The position numbers were made by a program, and so were the translations under genes. From Owenia fusiformis (taxonomy: Eukaryota > Annelida > Polychaeta > Sabellida > Oweniidae): a stretch of DNA of 64,000 nt. The stretch covers positions 15,818,467-15,882,466 of the forward strand of contig CAIIXF020000002.1 in NCBI GenBank assembly GCA_903813345.2. Reading direction: 5' to 3'. This document shows positions 39,401 through 48,036 of the stretch, piece by piece. Within the stretch, counting starts at the first letter, position 1. Each line of letters starts with the position of its first letter. Under the pieces are notes generated by a model. That model was not told where the DNA came from, did no database searches, and saw only the letters and a program-made list of their open reading frames with translations.

Positions 39401-40481
39401 CCAACAATATCAGCAAACAGAATACTGACGTCATCCATTTTTGACATATAAAAGTTTCGGAATATTTCTTGACCCTTTTGTTTCTTGAGACTACTGCTAC
39501 GTTTCCTCCCTGTGCTTATGTACTCATCCATTTCCTGTTGCTCGTCCCCCTCACCAACACGCGACTTCATCACTTCATCAGCAACCACCTCGGGCATAAG
39601 AGAATGAATCATTTTTTCTTTAAGCTGCTTTTCGATCTCAAGATCTCGACGGGCCATAATACTCTGACCAACTTTCCAAAATGTGCTCCGTTTCCTAACC
39701 TGCGAGTTAATGAATATATGAGTGCCAATAAGGTGAATGCATACGTGCAGTAAAGCCTTCCCAATGGTGAACTGAATTGGTACATTTTGGTGTGTATACC
39801 ATGCTAGGATTTCATAGACCACTGAGTAAGAGCCTCCAATGATAAGACACAGGTAGAGAGGCATTGGAAACACTGTGTACATCATCAGAAGGATTTGAAT
39901 AGAGCCAGAAAAACTCCCTACGGTTGACATGGATGACAAATTTTGCTTGCTGCGGTGGAAATTTGAGAGCGCAAGTCCACATATGACTACAGAGATGAGT
40001 ATTGACGTGGGCAGATAGAATCTTTCATAGTATTTAGTGTATGTGAATACTAGAATGACCACGGTGAACACGAGCAAGGCGACTCCTCCAGCCACATATT
40101 CCACCCAGCATTCCTTGCCCATCGCTGCAAAGAAGATGCTCCAAGCTGCACAGGCGAGAATGATGTAGAATAATGCATATTGGAATCTCCGCTGTGTTTG
40201 AGGGAATGCATTCTTCTGGTGTTGAGCTTCTAAGACAGGGCTATCAAATGATGGATTCCACCATGCATTTGAGGCTCGCTCAAACAAAATTGGAAAGATT
40301 GATGGTGATGCGACTGAAGTATCCATGTTCAATACAGTTCCACTGAATCGGTTTTTCGTACCAGAAGTTTTTATATCCACCTTTGGTTCGACTATCCCAT
40401 CTTCATTTTTGAATTCAACAGTCGGGTCAGTGACTTTATCAGATTCCGATGTCATCTTTGAAGCACGGAACTAAGATCCAC
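5746..40481 (-). CDS. ADCY9: Adenylyl cyclase type 9 (complete, six coding exons)
   Basis: Membrane adenylyl cyclase making cAMP from ATP at the plasma membrane. I place coding exons at 40455-38949, 20190-20107, 18760-18603, 18046-17978, 16989-16890 and 7403-5746. All junctions are GT-AG, phases agree, and the sum is 3,576 nt or 1,191 aa. Order: cytosolic N-terminus, first membrane block, C1a cyclase domain, short C1b linker (exons 2-5), second membrane block, C2a cyclase domain. ADCY9-type signatures are the ASNAWWNPSFDSPVLEAQ stretch before the first membrane block, the YFYKPPIN motif before the second, and VIFASIVNFSEFYEE in C2. Human ADCY9 is longer (about 1,353 aa), mainly in C1b and the C-terminal tail. 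An acceptor 26 nt upstream of the ATG (exon from 40481) implies an upstream non-coding first exon that I could not locate. A complete glycosyltransferase gene lies antisense in intron 5. Family assignment is strong; exact splice sites are inferred. Confidence 0.95.
7404..10059. other. ADCY9 intron 5, part upstream of the nested gene
   Basis: Apart from the composite repeat at 7,720-8,901 and a fragment of the TGTCACCACC MITE at about 8,936-8,975, this is AT-rich unique sequence. I see no further exon in it. Confidence 0.6.
7720..8901. repeat. Composite repeat: ATGGCGGCCAT tandem array plus conserved 3' segment and CGGA run
   Basis: About six units of 133-147 bp carry ACCAAATATGAACAAAATCG, CTTTTCGAGTTATAGTAAAA and the palindromic AATGGCGGCCATTTTT/AAAATGGCCGCCTTCTACC. 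A non-tandem segment (about 8,500-8,800) follows, then a CGGA/CGTA run (about 8,811-8,852) and the terminus AACTTCGTTCGATGGGATAA. A near-identical composite occurs at 27,700-28,862. The minor open frames inside have no coding support. Confidence 0.9.
10060..10220 (+). promoter_or_regulatory. Candidate promoter and 5' leader of the GT4 gene
   Basis: A TATAAA box lies at 10065-10070, about 150 bases before the chosen ATG. A CCAAT pentamer lies some 70 bases upstream of the box (near 9998). The spacing suits transcription starting around 10,095 with a leader of about 125 bases. This is inferred from sequence only. Confidence 0.35.
10221..16661 (+). CDS. Glycosyltransferase family 4 protein (GT-B fold), complete, four exons, nested in ADCY9 intron 5
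   Basis: Predicted cytosolic GT4-type transferase moving a sugar from a nucleotide-sugar to an unknown acceptor. Exons: 10221-10403, 11430-12624, 13105-13283 and 16497-16661. Junctions are GT-AG, phases agree, and the total is 1,722 nt or 573 aa. The N-terminal Rossmann half has LVHGYLLRGPGSNIY (residues 10-24), the glycine loop expected near the substrate site. PPGMDP is at 218-223. The second Rossmann half starts at IIIYFGMMMPFKG (302-314). The family E-x7-E motif falls exactly across the exon 2/3 junction: PEAFGMVSVEAMSAG with E457 and E465. There is no signal peptide or membrane segment. The overall pattern (HGYLLRG..N-IY, VPDIGGLLPVY, KIHGSAL, VGFGEYR) resembles bacterial, notably actinobacterial, GT4 proteins more than any animal enzyme I recall. 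I chose ATG 10221 because the upstream open frame has no ATG. The specific substrate is unknown. Confidence 0.9.
10404..11429 (+). other. Intron 1 of the GT4 gene
   Basis: Donor AAT|GTAAGG and acceptor TTTTGTCAG|GAG, phase 0. AT-rich; no repeat or gene recognised. Confidence 0.8.
12624..12840 (+). repeat. 21 bp minisatellite beginning on the exon 2 splice donor of the GT4 gene
   Basis: About ten units of GGTAGGTACCCCATACATTTT (21 bp, with GGTAAGT variants) start at the exact exon 2/intron boundary TTTG|GTAGGT. Every unit therefore carries a donor-like TTTGGTAGGT or TTTGGTAAGT. Units 2-5 recur as units 6-9, an 84 bp higher-order duplication. Reading on from exon 2, unit 1 is open, and the second donor (after 12645) would add seven residues in frame. 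A TAA at 12660 closes the frame after that. Confidence 0.92.
13295..16096 (-). mobile_element. 5'-truncated LINE (non-LTR retrotransposon) with intact target-site duplication
   Basis: The element is antisense to the GT4 gene, in its last intron. The 3' poly(A) tail appears as 14 T at 13295-13308. A 12 bp target-site duplication (gtatactactgt) is at 13284-13295 and 16097-16108. Reverse transcriptase reads from about 16,080 down to 13,592. Motifs are the GSILGPLLFLIYINDLP region, the catalytic FIYADDTSIF, the thumb and connection region, and a C-terminal CECG...HLFFSCP zinc-knuckle-like motif. A single-base deletion near 15,285 shifts the frame just after VCPIHKK. The endonuclease domain is missing, so the copy is 5'-truncated. 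The architecture fits the Jockey/CR1 group; the clade is not certain. Confidence 0.9.
13592..15984 (-). pseudogene. LINE reverse transcriptase ORF, frameshifted
   Basis: There are two overlapping reading frames. 15984-15205 holds the linker and the first reverse transcriptase blocks (KANGPDEITIKML, LANTFP-type region). 15193-13592 holds the remaining 533 codons, including the YADD active site. They join by one missing A in an A run near 15,285. The protein would otherwise be intact from the linker to the C-terminal zinc-knuckle-like motif, so the copy is young apart from its truncation. Confidence 0.85.
16890..20190 (-). CDS. ADCY9: ADCY9 exons 2-5: end of C1a and the C1b linker
   Basis: Four small exons are inferred from splice signals and phase. 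Exon 2 is 20190-20107 (84 nt, phase 1 to 1) and encodes an insert with DYDTATQSYKVQHVQ. Exon 3 is 18760-18603 (158 nt) and carries DLKTYFITGR, the conserved end of the C1 domain, then a charged low-complexity stretch rich in K, E and P. Exon 4 is 18046-17978 (69 nt; DLERKDSLRKGMMKN). Exon 5 is 16989-16890 (100 nt; NGMSPTALLHRR). The C1b part is short and divergent compared with vertebrate ADCY9. Exons 2 and 3 are separated by a minisatellite-bearing intron, and exons 4 and 5 by a mariner-like element. Confidence 0.85.
17278..17943. mobile_element. Non-autonomous mariner-like element, TA target site
   Basis: Terminal inverted repeats start CAGGGTGTTTCATAATGA at both ends and continue to a CCCCC tract. 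They are flanked by TA on each side (17276-17277 and 17944-17945). The element is 666 bp with no transposase frame. It sits in ADCY9 intron 4. Confidence 0.85.
18870..19650. repeat. Minisatellite with higher-order structure in ADCY9 intron 2
   Basis: Units of about 59 bases contain GCAATGTTATTCAAATGCAG and GTAGCTATACCCAG. In the second half they alternate with a 43-base short unit, giving a repeating block of roughly 102 bases. Confidence 0.9.
20246..20396. mobile_element. TGTCACCACC-family MITE copy
   Basis: AAGGCATTAAC...GCCATTTG...AATATGTCACCACTTGTGGCGGTGAC; about 150 bp, without coding capacity. It lies 56 bases from ADCY9 exon 2. Confidence 0.75.
21073..21244. mobile_element. Copy of the TGATCTCCCCAG MITE (inverted)
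   Basis: CTCTCCCCAGGATTTTTTCTCAAGTGGGTGCA at the left and GCCCACTTGCTCAATGCTGGGGATATCATT at the right match the 34,568 element in opposite orientation. Confidence 0.7.
21777..22154. mobile_element. TACCCT/AGGGTA element with 9 bp target-site duplication and promoter-like interior
   Basis: The element starts TACCCTGC and ends GCAAAGGGTA. The nonamer actctagac is duplicated at 21768-21776 and 22155-22163. The interior holds a CCAAT box (ATTGG at 21979), a perfect CRE TGACGTCA at 22003-22010 and a TATATAG at 22024-22030. A donor-like GTGAGT follows near 22,071. No coding frame is present. A shorter relative at 41,435 shares both ends. A 9 bp duplication suggests a MULE-like or related superfamily; this is not certain. 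Confidence 0.85.
24652..25140. mobile_element. hAT-like non-autonomous element carrying a poly(C) run
   Basis: The ends are TAGGGGTC and an imperfect inverse GGGACCCTAA. The octamer atttataa is duplicated at 24644-24651 and 25141-25148. Inside are diverged GATACGA and ATCGTATCG words arranged as subterminal inverted repeats, and a run of more than 20 C near 25,019-25,042. ADCY9 intron 1. Confidence 0.8.
25707..26033. mobile_element. Two TGTCACCACC-family MITE copies in tandem
   Basis: The first (about 25,707-25,846) runs AAGGCATTGACATGC...TGGGTGACATGG. The second (about 25,910-26,033) runs GCATTAACATGACAAAATGTCACCACC...TTTTTGGTGGTGACATAAA. They have different interiors. Confidence 0.7.
26708..27420 (+). 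mobile_element. 5'-truncated LINE 3' end with poly(A) and target-site duplication
   Basis: The sequence opens inside the connection region (AISNWSRLPKRLR) and has the C-terminal motif NPNCKCGAPQTEKHFFFQCP. It stops at 27175 and ends in a long A run to 27420. The flanking duplication aactggtctcctt is at 26695-26707 and 27421-27433. The same region of the 13,295-16,096 LINE has a related zinc-knuckle-like motif, so both belong to similar families. The 250-codon open frame starting at 26423 is a chance fusion of host DNA with this copy. Confidence 0.9.
27700..28862. repeat. Second copy of the ATGGCGGCCAT composite repeat
   Basis: It opens with GCGAATCCCATCGAAC and closes with GTTCGATGGGATAA, an inverted terminal match. 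About five units of about 145 bp are followed by the same 3' segment and a longer CGGACGGACGTACGTA run (about 28,725-28,822). Confidence 0.9.
29430..30240. promoter_or_regulatory. CpG-containing, repeat-poor segment in ADCY9 intron 1; candidate internal promoter
   Basis: This stretch keeps many CpG dinucleotides (CGCGTG, TCACGTCACG, GCGGGTCGG, TCGCGAAACC, GTCGTCGATCGG) in surroundings that have few. On the minus strand a CCAAT box near 29,757 precedes an ATG at 29,640, and a donor CAA|GTAAGT lies near 29,572. These could form an alternative first exon for a transcript in the ADCY9 direction. There is no conserved protein sequence to confirm it. Confidence 0.3.
33329..33610. mobile_element. 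Two TGTCACCACC-family MITE copies
   Basis: A diverged copy (33,329-33,417) runs GGCATTAACAAAATACTACCACC...TAGTGGTAAC. A better copy (33,490-33,610) runs GGCATTAACAAGCAAAATATCACCACC...AATATGTCACCACTTTTGGTGGTAACATAA. Confidence 0.7.
34031..34098. repeat. 34 bp tandem duplication
   Basis: Two units of AAATGTTTCAGTGTTAAGGT...CCTTGAAC, with one mismatch (GGTAAG against AGTAAG). Confidence 0.85.
34568..34760. mobile_element. MITE family with TGATCTCCCCAG termini
   Basis: The sequence runs AGTGATCTCCCCAGCATT...ATCCTGGGGAGATCA, about 190 bp. Internal GTGGGTGC or GCACCCAC words sit near both ends. Related copies or fragments are at 21,073-21,244 (inverted), 26,085-26,150 and 38,688-38,918. Confidence 0.75.
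35200..36190. repeat. 1 kb minisatellite in ADCY9 intron 1
   Basis: Units of about 37 bases with CTCTATTTCACAATATGACA and TGTGACCATCTAATAA, with shorter TTGACCATCC units interspersed in recurring blocks. Confidence 0.92.
36709..37297. mobile_element. Foldback element with ~105 bp inverted arms
   Basis: The left arm (about 36,709-36,813) runs GACGGATCGCC...CACCAGGAAAGTAGAAACAT...TTTTTACTGCTTA. The right arm (about 37,187-37,297) is its inverse with a few mismatches. The interior contains a second, short inverted pair around TTATGATCGGACATAA. No coding frame. Confidence 0.85.
37372..38436. mobile_element. Non-autonomous mariner-like element with long inverted repeats
   Basis: The ends CAGGGTGATCACTAAGTTCT match in inverted orientation for about 55 bases at roughly 90 percent, through a shared CAACCAAT segment. 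TA flanks both sides. It is 1,065 bp without a coding frame, in ADCY9 intron 1. It shares the outermost CAGGGTG with the 17,278 element. Confidence 0.85.
38688..38918. mobile_element. Diverged copy of the CCCCAG-terminus MITE
   Basis: It begins TTCCCCAGAATTTTCCTCAA and ends CACTTGCTTCAATTCTGGGGAAATCACTG. An internal duplication of AATTTTC...TTCAAAAGT is present. It abuts the donor side of ADCY9 exon 1, ending about 30 bases from it. Confidence 0.65.
38949..40455 (-). CDS. ADCY9: ADCY9 exon 1: N-terminus, first membrane block and C1a catalytic domain
   Basis: The exon encodes residues 1-502 plus one base. Residues about 1-90 are hydrophilic. Residues about 95-260 hold the first cluster of hydrophobic membrane segments. 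A basic and glutamate-rich helical linker follows, then the C1a domain from about residue 335. The FADIVGFT motif carries the first metal-binding aspartate (D349) and LGDCYYC the second (D393), so the metal site is intact. The MRVGVHTGTVLCG and FDVWSNDVTMANLME motifs are also present. The exon ends ATTTTAG|GTAGGT at 38949 in phase 1. ATG 40455 is the first in-frame methionine after the inferred acceptor (TATTTTCAG|G at 40481), so I take it as the start. Confidence 0.95.
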
Positions 40482-41434
40482 CTGAAAATAGAAAAATTTG
40501 TATTCATTTTTGATCCAAGCTAATGAGGGTATTACAAAATGACAGATCCCTCATTCTCAAATTGAAGAAATTTTACTCTTAAAAATTATTTCCTTTTCAT
40601 GTAACTTTGGAGGAGATCATCGTGTTGAAGAGTAGGTGTACAACTGTACACGTCCTTCCTTACCTGCTGGTTGACGCCAATCATATGAAATTTATATCAT
40701 TATCATATTGCGGCTGCATTTGTGCAAACCTTAAGGCTAATCGTAAATCCGGTGCTTTCCAAAACATTCAATCGTCCAATCGTCTTGGTAAGTAGATTTA
40801 TTAGACTTACTCCCTCAATTTTTTGCCTTAGATTGTTTTAATCGTTTTTTTAAACTTGCTTCGATTGAATATAGATGCAAATAATTTTTACTTATGTTGT
40901 AAACCGAATCTTGGAAATTATCATATGTTACATAATGATGATTGAGCTATATTTATGAAGCGATATGTCTAAAGATGTCTGGCTATAAATAAACATAATC
41001 TGTACGTTTGGTAAGTGTAACAGCCAATTATGATAAGTTTTATAAAGATGTCTCTGATGCATGTAGCGGGAATTATAAACTTTTTGAAAGTTATGTCACA
41101 TGAAATATACCTCTTCAAGACCACGACACAACATCAATAAAATATAGTGGCACAGCTACATGTATTCAAAGTAAGCACATGGACTAAACGTTTTGTTGAA
41201 AAATCTAATTTCCAAGAGAAAAATAATATTTTTAAGAAACATAAAAGAAAAAATATAACATTTGTTATAATCTAGAGTACAGTAGCAAAGATATAATGAA
41301 CAAAGTATCCAAAATAGTCAACTGACTTTGTTCATTTTCCATGCTATCTGGTAATATGCATACAGATTATTTAAAAATTCATAATTTGCTTTAAAGATTA
41401 GGGATAATGTGGATTTACTATATTTGCACATAGC

Positions 41435-41515
41435 TACCCTGCGCGCAGAGTCTAGTTAAACTACTGAAGACGAAGCTCTCTTTTAATAAGTGAAGTCAAA
41501 CGAATGCAAAGGGTA
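41435..41515. mobile_element. 81 bp internally deleted copy of the TACCCT/AGGGTA element
   Basis: It carries the first 30 and last 46 or so bases of the 21,777-22,154 element and nothing between. The nonamer gcacatagc is duplicated at 41426-41434 and 41516-41524. Independent duplications at two sites confirm the element ends. Confidence 0.9.
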
Positions 41516-42874
41516 GCACATAGCCATCTCTCAGGAGATAGCTTTGTGCAAACTAAGTAAATGTGGATCAACATATTATGAAAGTCAAGGGTGGATATGT
41601 GGGTATAAACTATTTTGGCTCCCAGTTTATATTATTTATTCAAATTTAGGCTACTTTGGCACTTAATAAGGAGGGACCACTCAAGAAAATTTGATAAAAT
41701 TACAGAATTACACTATGACTATAATTGATTAAACAATAAGATAATTTAATTCACCAATTGCTTTGCTCTTTGTATTTATATATTAATTTCCATCAAAATA
41801 TGCCATGGCATTTAAATTTCACTATGCCCTATGGGATTTGCATTTAAAATAACTTGACTGAAAACAAAAAAAACAACATTGCAATGGGTAAATTAAATTA
41901 TTTGTATAGTATACAAGTATAGTCAAAGGACCTGGTATGGTATGGCAAGTGATTTTAGACAGACATATCTTTTACTGTGATTACTTTCTCAATTAAACAT
42001 AACATTTCTCATCAACACAATATGTTATATTTCCAGTAAATTCTCAAGAATAAGAATATCACTCGAACAATTCCCAAAATTATGAATAGAGAGCCCATGT
42101 CAAATTTTTTTTCCAAATTGGGAACCTATTTACACAAAAGAGGATTTTATTTTTTCTGATTTTCTGATTGCATGAAAAGATTATCCAACAAGGGGTGTAA
42201 AGCATCCTCAAAAGTAGAATAGGATTGAAAGTCTAGTTTTCAATTTTGGATGACCAAAATTATGCTGAAAACAATGGATAGCATGAGTTCTCTTTTGGAA
42301 TATAACATGGGATATGCAGTTTTTAACTTTATCACATTTCAATACACTTTTCAGAAGTTGTTAATATGATGTGGAAGAAACTTTTGTTATATTTATATTG
42401 AGAGAAACAAGATCCTCTTTCTAGAAAAAGCCTAACATTTTGAAAAAGAGGTGAGGTCTTAATCAGAGAGTTAGATTGATATCTTTATTATTACAGAGAT
42501 TTCATTTGAAAGAAAACATATTGTTATAAGATGAACATACTGTACATTATTTACCAAATTACATGTATCCATGAATAGTTAATAGTTAGCCATTACTACT
42601 AGAGGTTTATATGATTAAAGGTCATTGAAATTTAGTAAATTAAGGTCACAATAAGTATAAATGATACAATGATAATATTTATATGGGATATTCCATGATT
42701 TATAAGTGATATGATTTTTATCCAAGAATGGATATGGTATCTGCATGAGCGAGCATAGTGAGATATGAGACATATCATGAGTTAATCTTTGGATGTTCTT
42801 TTCATTTCATAGTTTCCAAAATCTCTGATCAGCCATTGTTAATGTCAGCCTCCTTTGGGCAAAGTAACAACAAG

Positions 42875-44346
42875 GACACAAATGTGTACAAAATGTCCCC
42901 ACCAAGTGGTGATCCCATCAAATGGTTATCCTGAAAATGAGTAGACAAGACTTTACCAACACAATTTGAGGACGGAAAATCCAAAGTGGCCACCTTAAAA
43001 TTTACCCAGAACGCCAAAAATTTAGTCAGTTCTAGTTCTAGATGTAAACAAGACTTTACAGACAAGATTTCAGGATGGAAAATCCAAAATGGCTGCCTTA
43101 ACATTTACGCAGGATGCAAAAAAACTAATCAGAGGTAGATTTTCATACAAAGAATCATCCCTGAAAATTTGAAATTGATCTACCAAACAGTTCACCTGAA
43201 AACGAGTAGACAAGACTTTACAGGCAAGATTTTAAGACGGAAAATCCAAAATGGCTGCCTTGACATTTACACAGAATGCAAAAAAACTAATCAGTTCTAG
43301 ATTTTCATACTAAGAATCATTCCTGAAAATTTGAAATTGATCTACCAAACAGTTCACCTGAAAACGAGTAGACAAGACTTTACAGACAAGATTTTAGGAC
43401 GGAAAATCCAAAATGGCTGCCTTGACATTTACCCAGAATGGCAAAAAACTAATGAGATCTAGATTTTTATACTAAGAATCATCCCTGAAAATTTGAAATT
43501 GATCCACCAAACAGTTCACCTGAAAACGCGTAGACAAGACTTTACAGACAAGATTTTAGGACGGAAAATCCAAAATGGCTGCCTTGACATTTACCCAGAA
43601 TGCCAAAAAACTAATGAGATCTAGATTTTTATACTAAGAATCATCCCTGAAAATTTGAAATTGATCCACCAAACGGTTCACCTGAAAACGCATAGACAAG
43701 ACTTTACAGACAAGATTTTAGGACGGAAAATCCAAAATGGCTGCCTTGACATTTACCCAGAATGCCAAAAAACTAATGAGATCTAGATTTTTATACTAAG
43801 AATCATCCCTGAAAATTTGAAATTGATCCACCAAACGGTTCACCTGAAAACGTGTAGACAAGACTTTACAGACAAGATTTTAGGACGGAAAATCCAAAAT
43901 GGCTGCCTTGACATTTACCCAGAATGCCAAAAAACTAATGAGATCTAGATTTTTATACTAAGAATCATCCCTGAAAATTTGAAATTGATCCACCGAACGG
44001 TTCACCTGAAAACGCGCAGACAAGACTTCACAGACAAGATTTTAGGACCGAAAACTCCAAAATGGCCGACAATAAAAAAGTCCTTATGAGTTTTTGCTGA
44101 TTTCTTTTTACAAATTTATCACATATAACTACTGTTAACAATAAAGTAGGCTTTTACAACAAAGTACATCTGAAATTATTTATAAAGCTACTAAATTGTT
44201 AAAGTATGAAAACTCAAAAACACCATTCAATATGATACAAAGTATTATCGTGCGCTAACTTTTCTTAAGACATTCAAAATGGCTGACAGACAGTCAGACG
44301 CGCCTAGGCCGACAATATGGCCCCACACTATGTGGTGGGGACATAA
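42875..44346. repeat. Element with TGTCCCCACC ends and an internal array of 162 bp units
   Basis: The outer sequence reads AATGTCCCCACCAAG on the left and GTGGTGGGGACATAA on the right, inverted relative to each other. Inside, CACCTGAAAACG recurs at about 43,193, 43,355, 43,517, 43,679, 43,841 and 44,003, a constant 162 bp, preceded by one diverged unit. Units contain GACGGAAAATCCAAAATGGC. The termini are a one-letter variant of those of the TGTCACCACC MITE family. Confidence 0.88.
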
Positions 44347-44679
44347 AAATCCATTTACCATTGGATGTGGCACCATATCTCATGGTTGATTTAAAAGCCA
44401 TAGTCTGTTGAATGTAAAAATACCAATTTTACTTTGGCGTGATATTGTATATGAATATTACAGTAACTATAGAACAAATAGAGGTCATTTATGATGAGGT
44501 AAGCACCAATATATTGCCTGACATATAAAACCCATATTAATTCCCAATCAGGAAATAAGTATTTTATCAAAATGGATTGTTTGAAAGTAACTAAATAGAA
44601 GAAAACCAAGTGAATAAGATTCCAGTACAGGGGATAAATGGGTGAATGTGGTTTTTCAATAGGTTTTCAATATCAATTA

Positions 44680-45080
44680 CTCAGATGCAAGTAGGTAGTT
44701 ACCAGTTTCGCCACCAGGTGCCTGATTCGGGGGAAATAACATGGCAGGGTATTACAAAGTTCCCTTAAACTTGAATATTCATCAGTTTTAGTGGTTCACT
44801 TTTCATGTTACCCTTACGAATCTGATCTGAAATTTAAATATGCCAAGTAAAGAAAAATGTTATCTGCCCAACACAAGAAAAGATATTTCACTTTTTGTGT
44901 TTTTACAACATGGGGTCTATGGGGAATCTCCCCGACCTAAATTTTTATTAAAGTTGATAAACTCTTTTCAAAACCACATTTCTAGATGTAATTTTACATG
45001 TAGATTCCAAATATGACATCAGTTTGACTGAATCTTTAATTTTTTATGACGTAAATCAAGATTATTTCTACTCGCACCTA
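44680..45080. mobile_element. Second copy of the GATGCGAG-terminus MITE
   Basis: It matches 637-961 in the same orientation. About 75 extra bases lie after the GGGGAATCTCCCCGACCT block and before the shared GACGTAAATCAAG end. Confidence 0.75.
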
Positions 45081-46010
45081 GTCTATTGTATTCATGTTGT
45101 TATTTCCTGGGAAGTAATAGTATAATTGGTATAAAATATTCAGTATATGGAGTACTTCAAATTACACTGGTCAACTTTAAAGGCAGAGTCAGATCTATGG
45201 AGGTGACAAAATTACAACAACATGTACAGTTGACCTACCAATCTATTCATTACAATCTCAAATACAATATCTCCCAAAAGATTATGATATGTTATAAATT
45301 GACGAAGTTATCATGGATTCAAAGTGAAAAAATGAGGGAAAAATGTTTAAATTCTCCCAAATAATATAGAAAATAATACATTACTGTAAAACCTTTTGTT
45401 TTCTTGAAATAAAGTGTGCACTTTGGGGATTTTAAGAAAACAGACATGACAAGGAATGAAATGAGCCAGAAATATTCTAAAATAGAAATAATTTTTGTTG
45501 GCCAGCTCGCTAGATCTGATTCTCTCTTCAAGAAACAACTAACAACAACTCTTCACAATTAAGCAACAAATAAACAATATACATACATGTGTACATTCAA
45601 TCTATATTTGTTCCAATATATACATTGTTATACAAAGCAATAAATAATGATAACTCTTAATAAATATAAAGATGCACATGTACCAATTAGAAGAGTTTAA
45701 CAGTGAGTCCATAATATTCTGAGGTATTAAAGCAATTTACATTTTGTCTCCCACCTTGAGTTGAAAGCTGGCTCTGACTTGAAATACATTGTACTAACTC
45801 CTAAAAGGCAATTTAAAATATGACTAAAATAAAACAATTCCACAATGAATGTATTTGATAACATTGTCCTTATATCAGAAATGTGAAAACAGTTTGTCTT
45901 GCTCTTCATGGTATCTGTGTTAAATCTTAACTGCACACGGTCAGTGTGATGTCACACTGGAGCCCATGTGACCTGCTCCAGCTGTATAAATATGACATCA
46001 TTGGTCCTGA

Positions 46011-46250
46011 AAATGTGACTTTTGATGTCAGTGTTCACATGGAGTCCAAATGTGACTTTTGATGTCAGTGTTCACATGGAGTCAAAATGTGACTTTTGTT
46101 GTCAGTGTTCACATGGAGTCCAGATGTGACTTTTGATGTCAGTGTTCACATGGAGTCCAAATGTGACTTTTGATGTCAGTGTTCACATTGAGTCAAAATG
46201 TGACTTTTTATGTCAGTTTTTACATGGAGCCCAAATGTGACTTTTTACTT
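46011..46250. repeat. 37 bp minisatellite
   Basis: About six units with TGTGACTTTTGATGTCAGTG and TTCACATGGAGTC, upstream of ADCY9. Confidence 0.9.
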
Positions 46251-47574
46251 CTATGTTAATGTTACTATGCAATCTATTGAGACTGTTGAGGATATATTTG
46301 CATAATTGTAAGATTGAGAAATCTGCATTGAGTTTTCAATATTGGCAGACAAAGAAACCTATTTTATACAGGCTTTAAATTAACAGCAACATGACTAAGA
46401 ATCAGACATCTTACTGATCACAATTTGGTATTAAAGATAAAATAAAACTGTTTTGTTAAAGCTGTTGTAAAATCAGCAGGGCCTGTATTCATTGTTGATT
46501 GAAGACCAAATAATGCTTATTCATCTTAACCCTTTCTCTCTCTATTTCCTACCAGCAATAAAAGAGACTGAATTGTTGAATCATTTATCTATTGATATTA
46601 TTGATATGTCTGTTATATAACTCACTAAATGTAATTGTAAATACATGTCTACATCACAGAGTATAGTCAATGAAAGACTAGATGCTAAAATACAAAGCAA
46701 GTCATAAAACAATCATTATGAATTTACTATTTTGTAATGAAAAGGAGACACATCCCTTCCTTAGAGTATGTCCCCTATGTTTCTCAAAAGAGCATGTCTG
46801 CTACAGAAGACTAAAACTTTTAAGATATGCTAATATTATGCATTGTGTTATGGACAAAAAAGTCCATGATTGTACACATACACCTTCTACAATGCTTTAA
46901 AATAATACATACATTTACTACAATTATGTACACATATGCATTTCATGTCCTTTGGAGCCTTAGGTGAGTTCGGTCAGCCTTCAAGTAGCATGGGGAAGAC
47001 AAGCAGATACCAGTTATGATACATTAGTTATGATACACTTAGGTTATAATGTGAAGAATCAACTCATACATCACTGTACAAAATATACAATGTAAATCTA
47101 CAGGCTTTATAATTAACAAGAACACAGAGTGGACAATATTGCACCCTTGAGTAGTTCATCACTAAATGACACCCATTAGCAACAAAATAAGATATAATCA
47201 TTTGCTTTTGAGGAATTTTAGGAGATTGAAACTGTAAATGTGATAGGAAAAACCCAGAATGGTTAAATTGAATTTACCAAGCAGGCCCAAAAACTGACCA
47301 GTTGTCATAGCGATAAACATTGGTGCTATAAAAAGCTAATGAAATTTAAAAAAGCAGAAATGAGTATAAACAGTACACATGTTGCAAATTGTTGAATGGA
47401 ACTCTAAGTTTAAATATCCAGTTTTGTCCAGTAATGTTAGTGCTACATCTAAGTTACTGCAATATGGTTGGTATGGCAACATACATCCAGTTGTTTTGGT
47501 TATAATGAATTATACAACTTCATATTGAATACATTTGAATTGCTCTGCAGGGATACTGTTCCAATGGTTATAAA

Positions 47575-48036
47575 TAGGGGTGAGACTAGTCGAAAAAATC
47601 TGATTCGAGTCGAATCCGATTCGAGTCAGAAAATGACGATTCGAGTTTCGAATCCGTTTCGAGTCAGATAAAGTGCGAACAACATCGCTTTTGACCGTTC
47701 GTATTTTTAATGCGTCAATGGTGGAAAGCCGGAAATATAAACAAACACAATTCGTCGTAAGTTTATTCTGATTTTATTACATATATTCTTTCATTTATGT
47801 GTACATACAATATAATAATTTAATACAAGCATATCCAAGTCATTGAAACTTATATATTCAACGCAATATCGAGTAAAAACATGCATATTGACAGTATTTT
47901 TCTGAATTTTTTTATTTTTTCGAATTTTTTTCTCAACTCGAAAATGATTCGATTCATCAACTTCGACTCGATTCGACTCGACTCGAAGCCCCAAACCCGC
48001 GAGTCCTCGACTCATCGGGTTGTCGTCTCACCCCTA
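47575..48036. mobile_element. hAT-like non-autonomous element with 8 bp target-site duplication
   Basis: Perfect terminal inverted repeats TAGGGGTGAGAC, with gttataaa duplicated at 47567-47574 and 48037-48044. The 462 bp interior is full of CGAGTC and GACTCG words near both ends and has no transposase. An 8 bp duplication with a TAGGGG terminus is typical of hAT elements. Confidence 0.92.
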
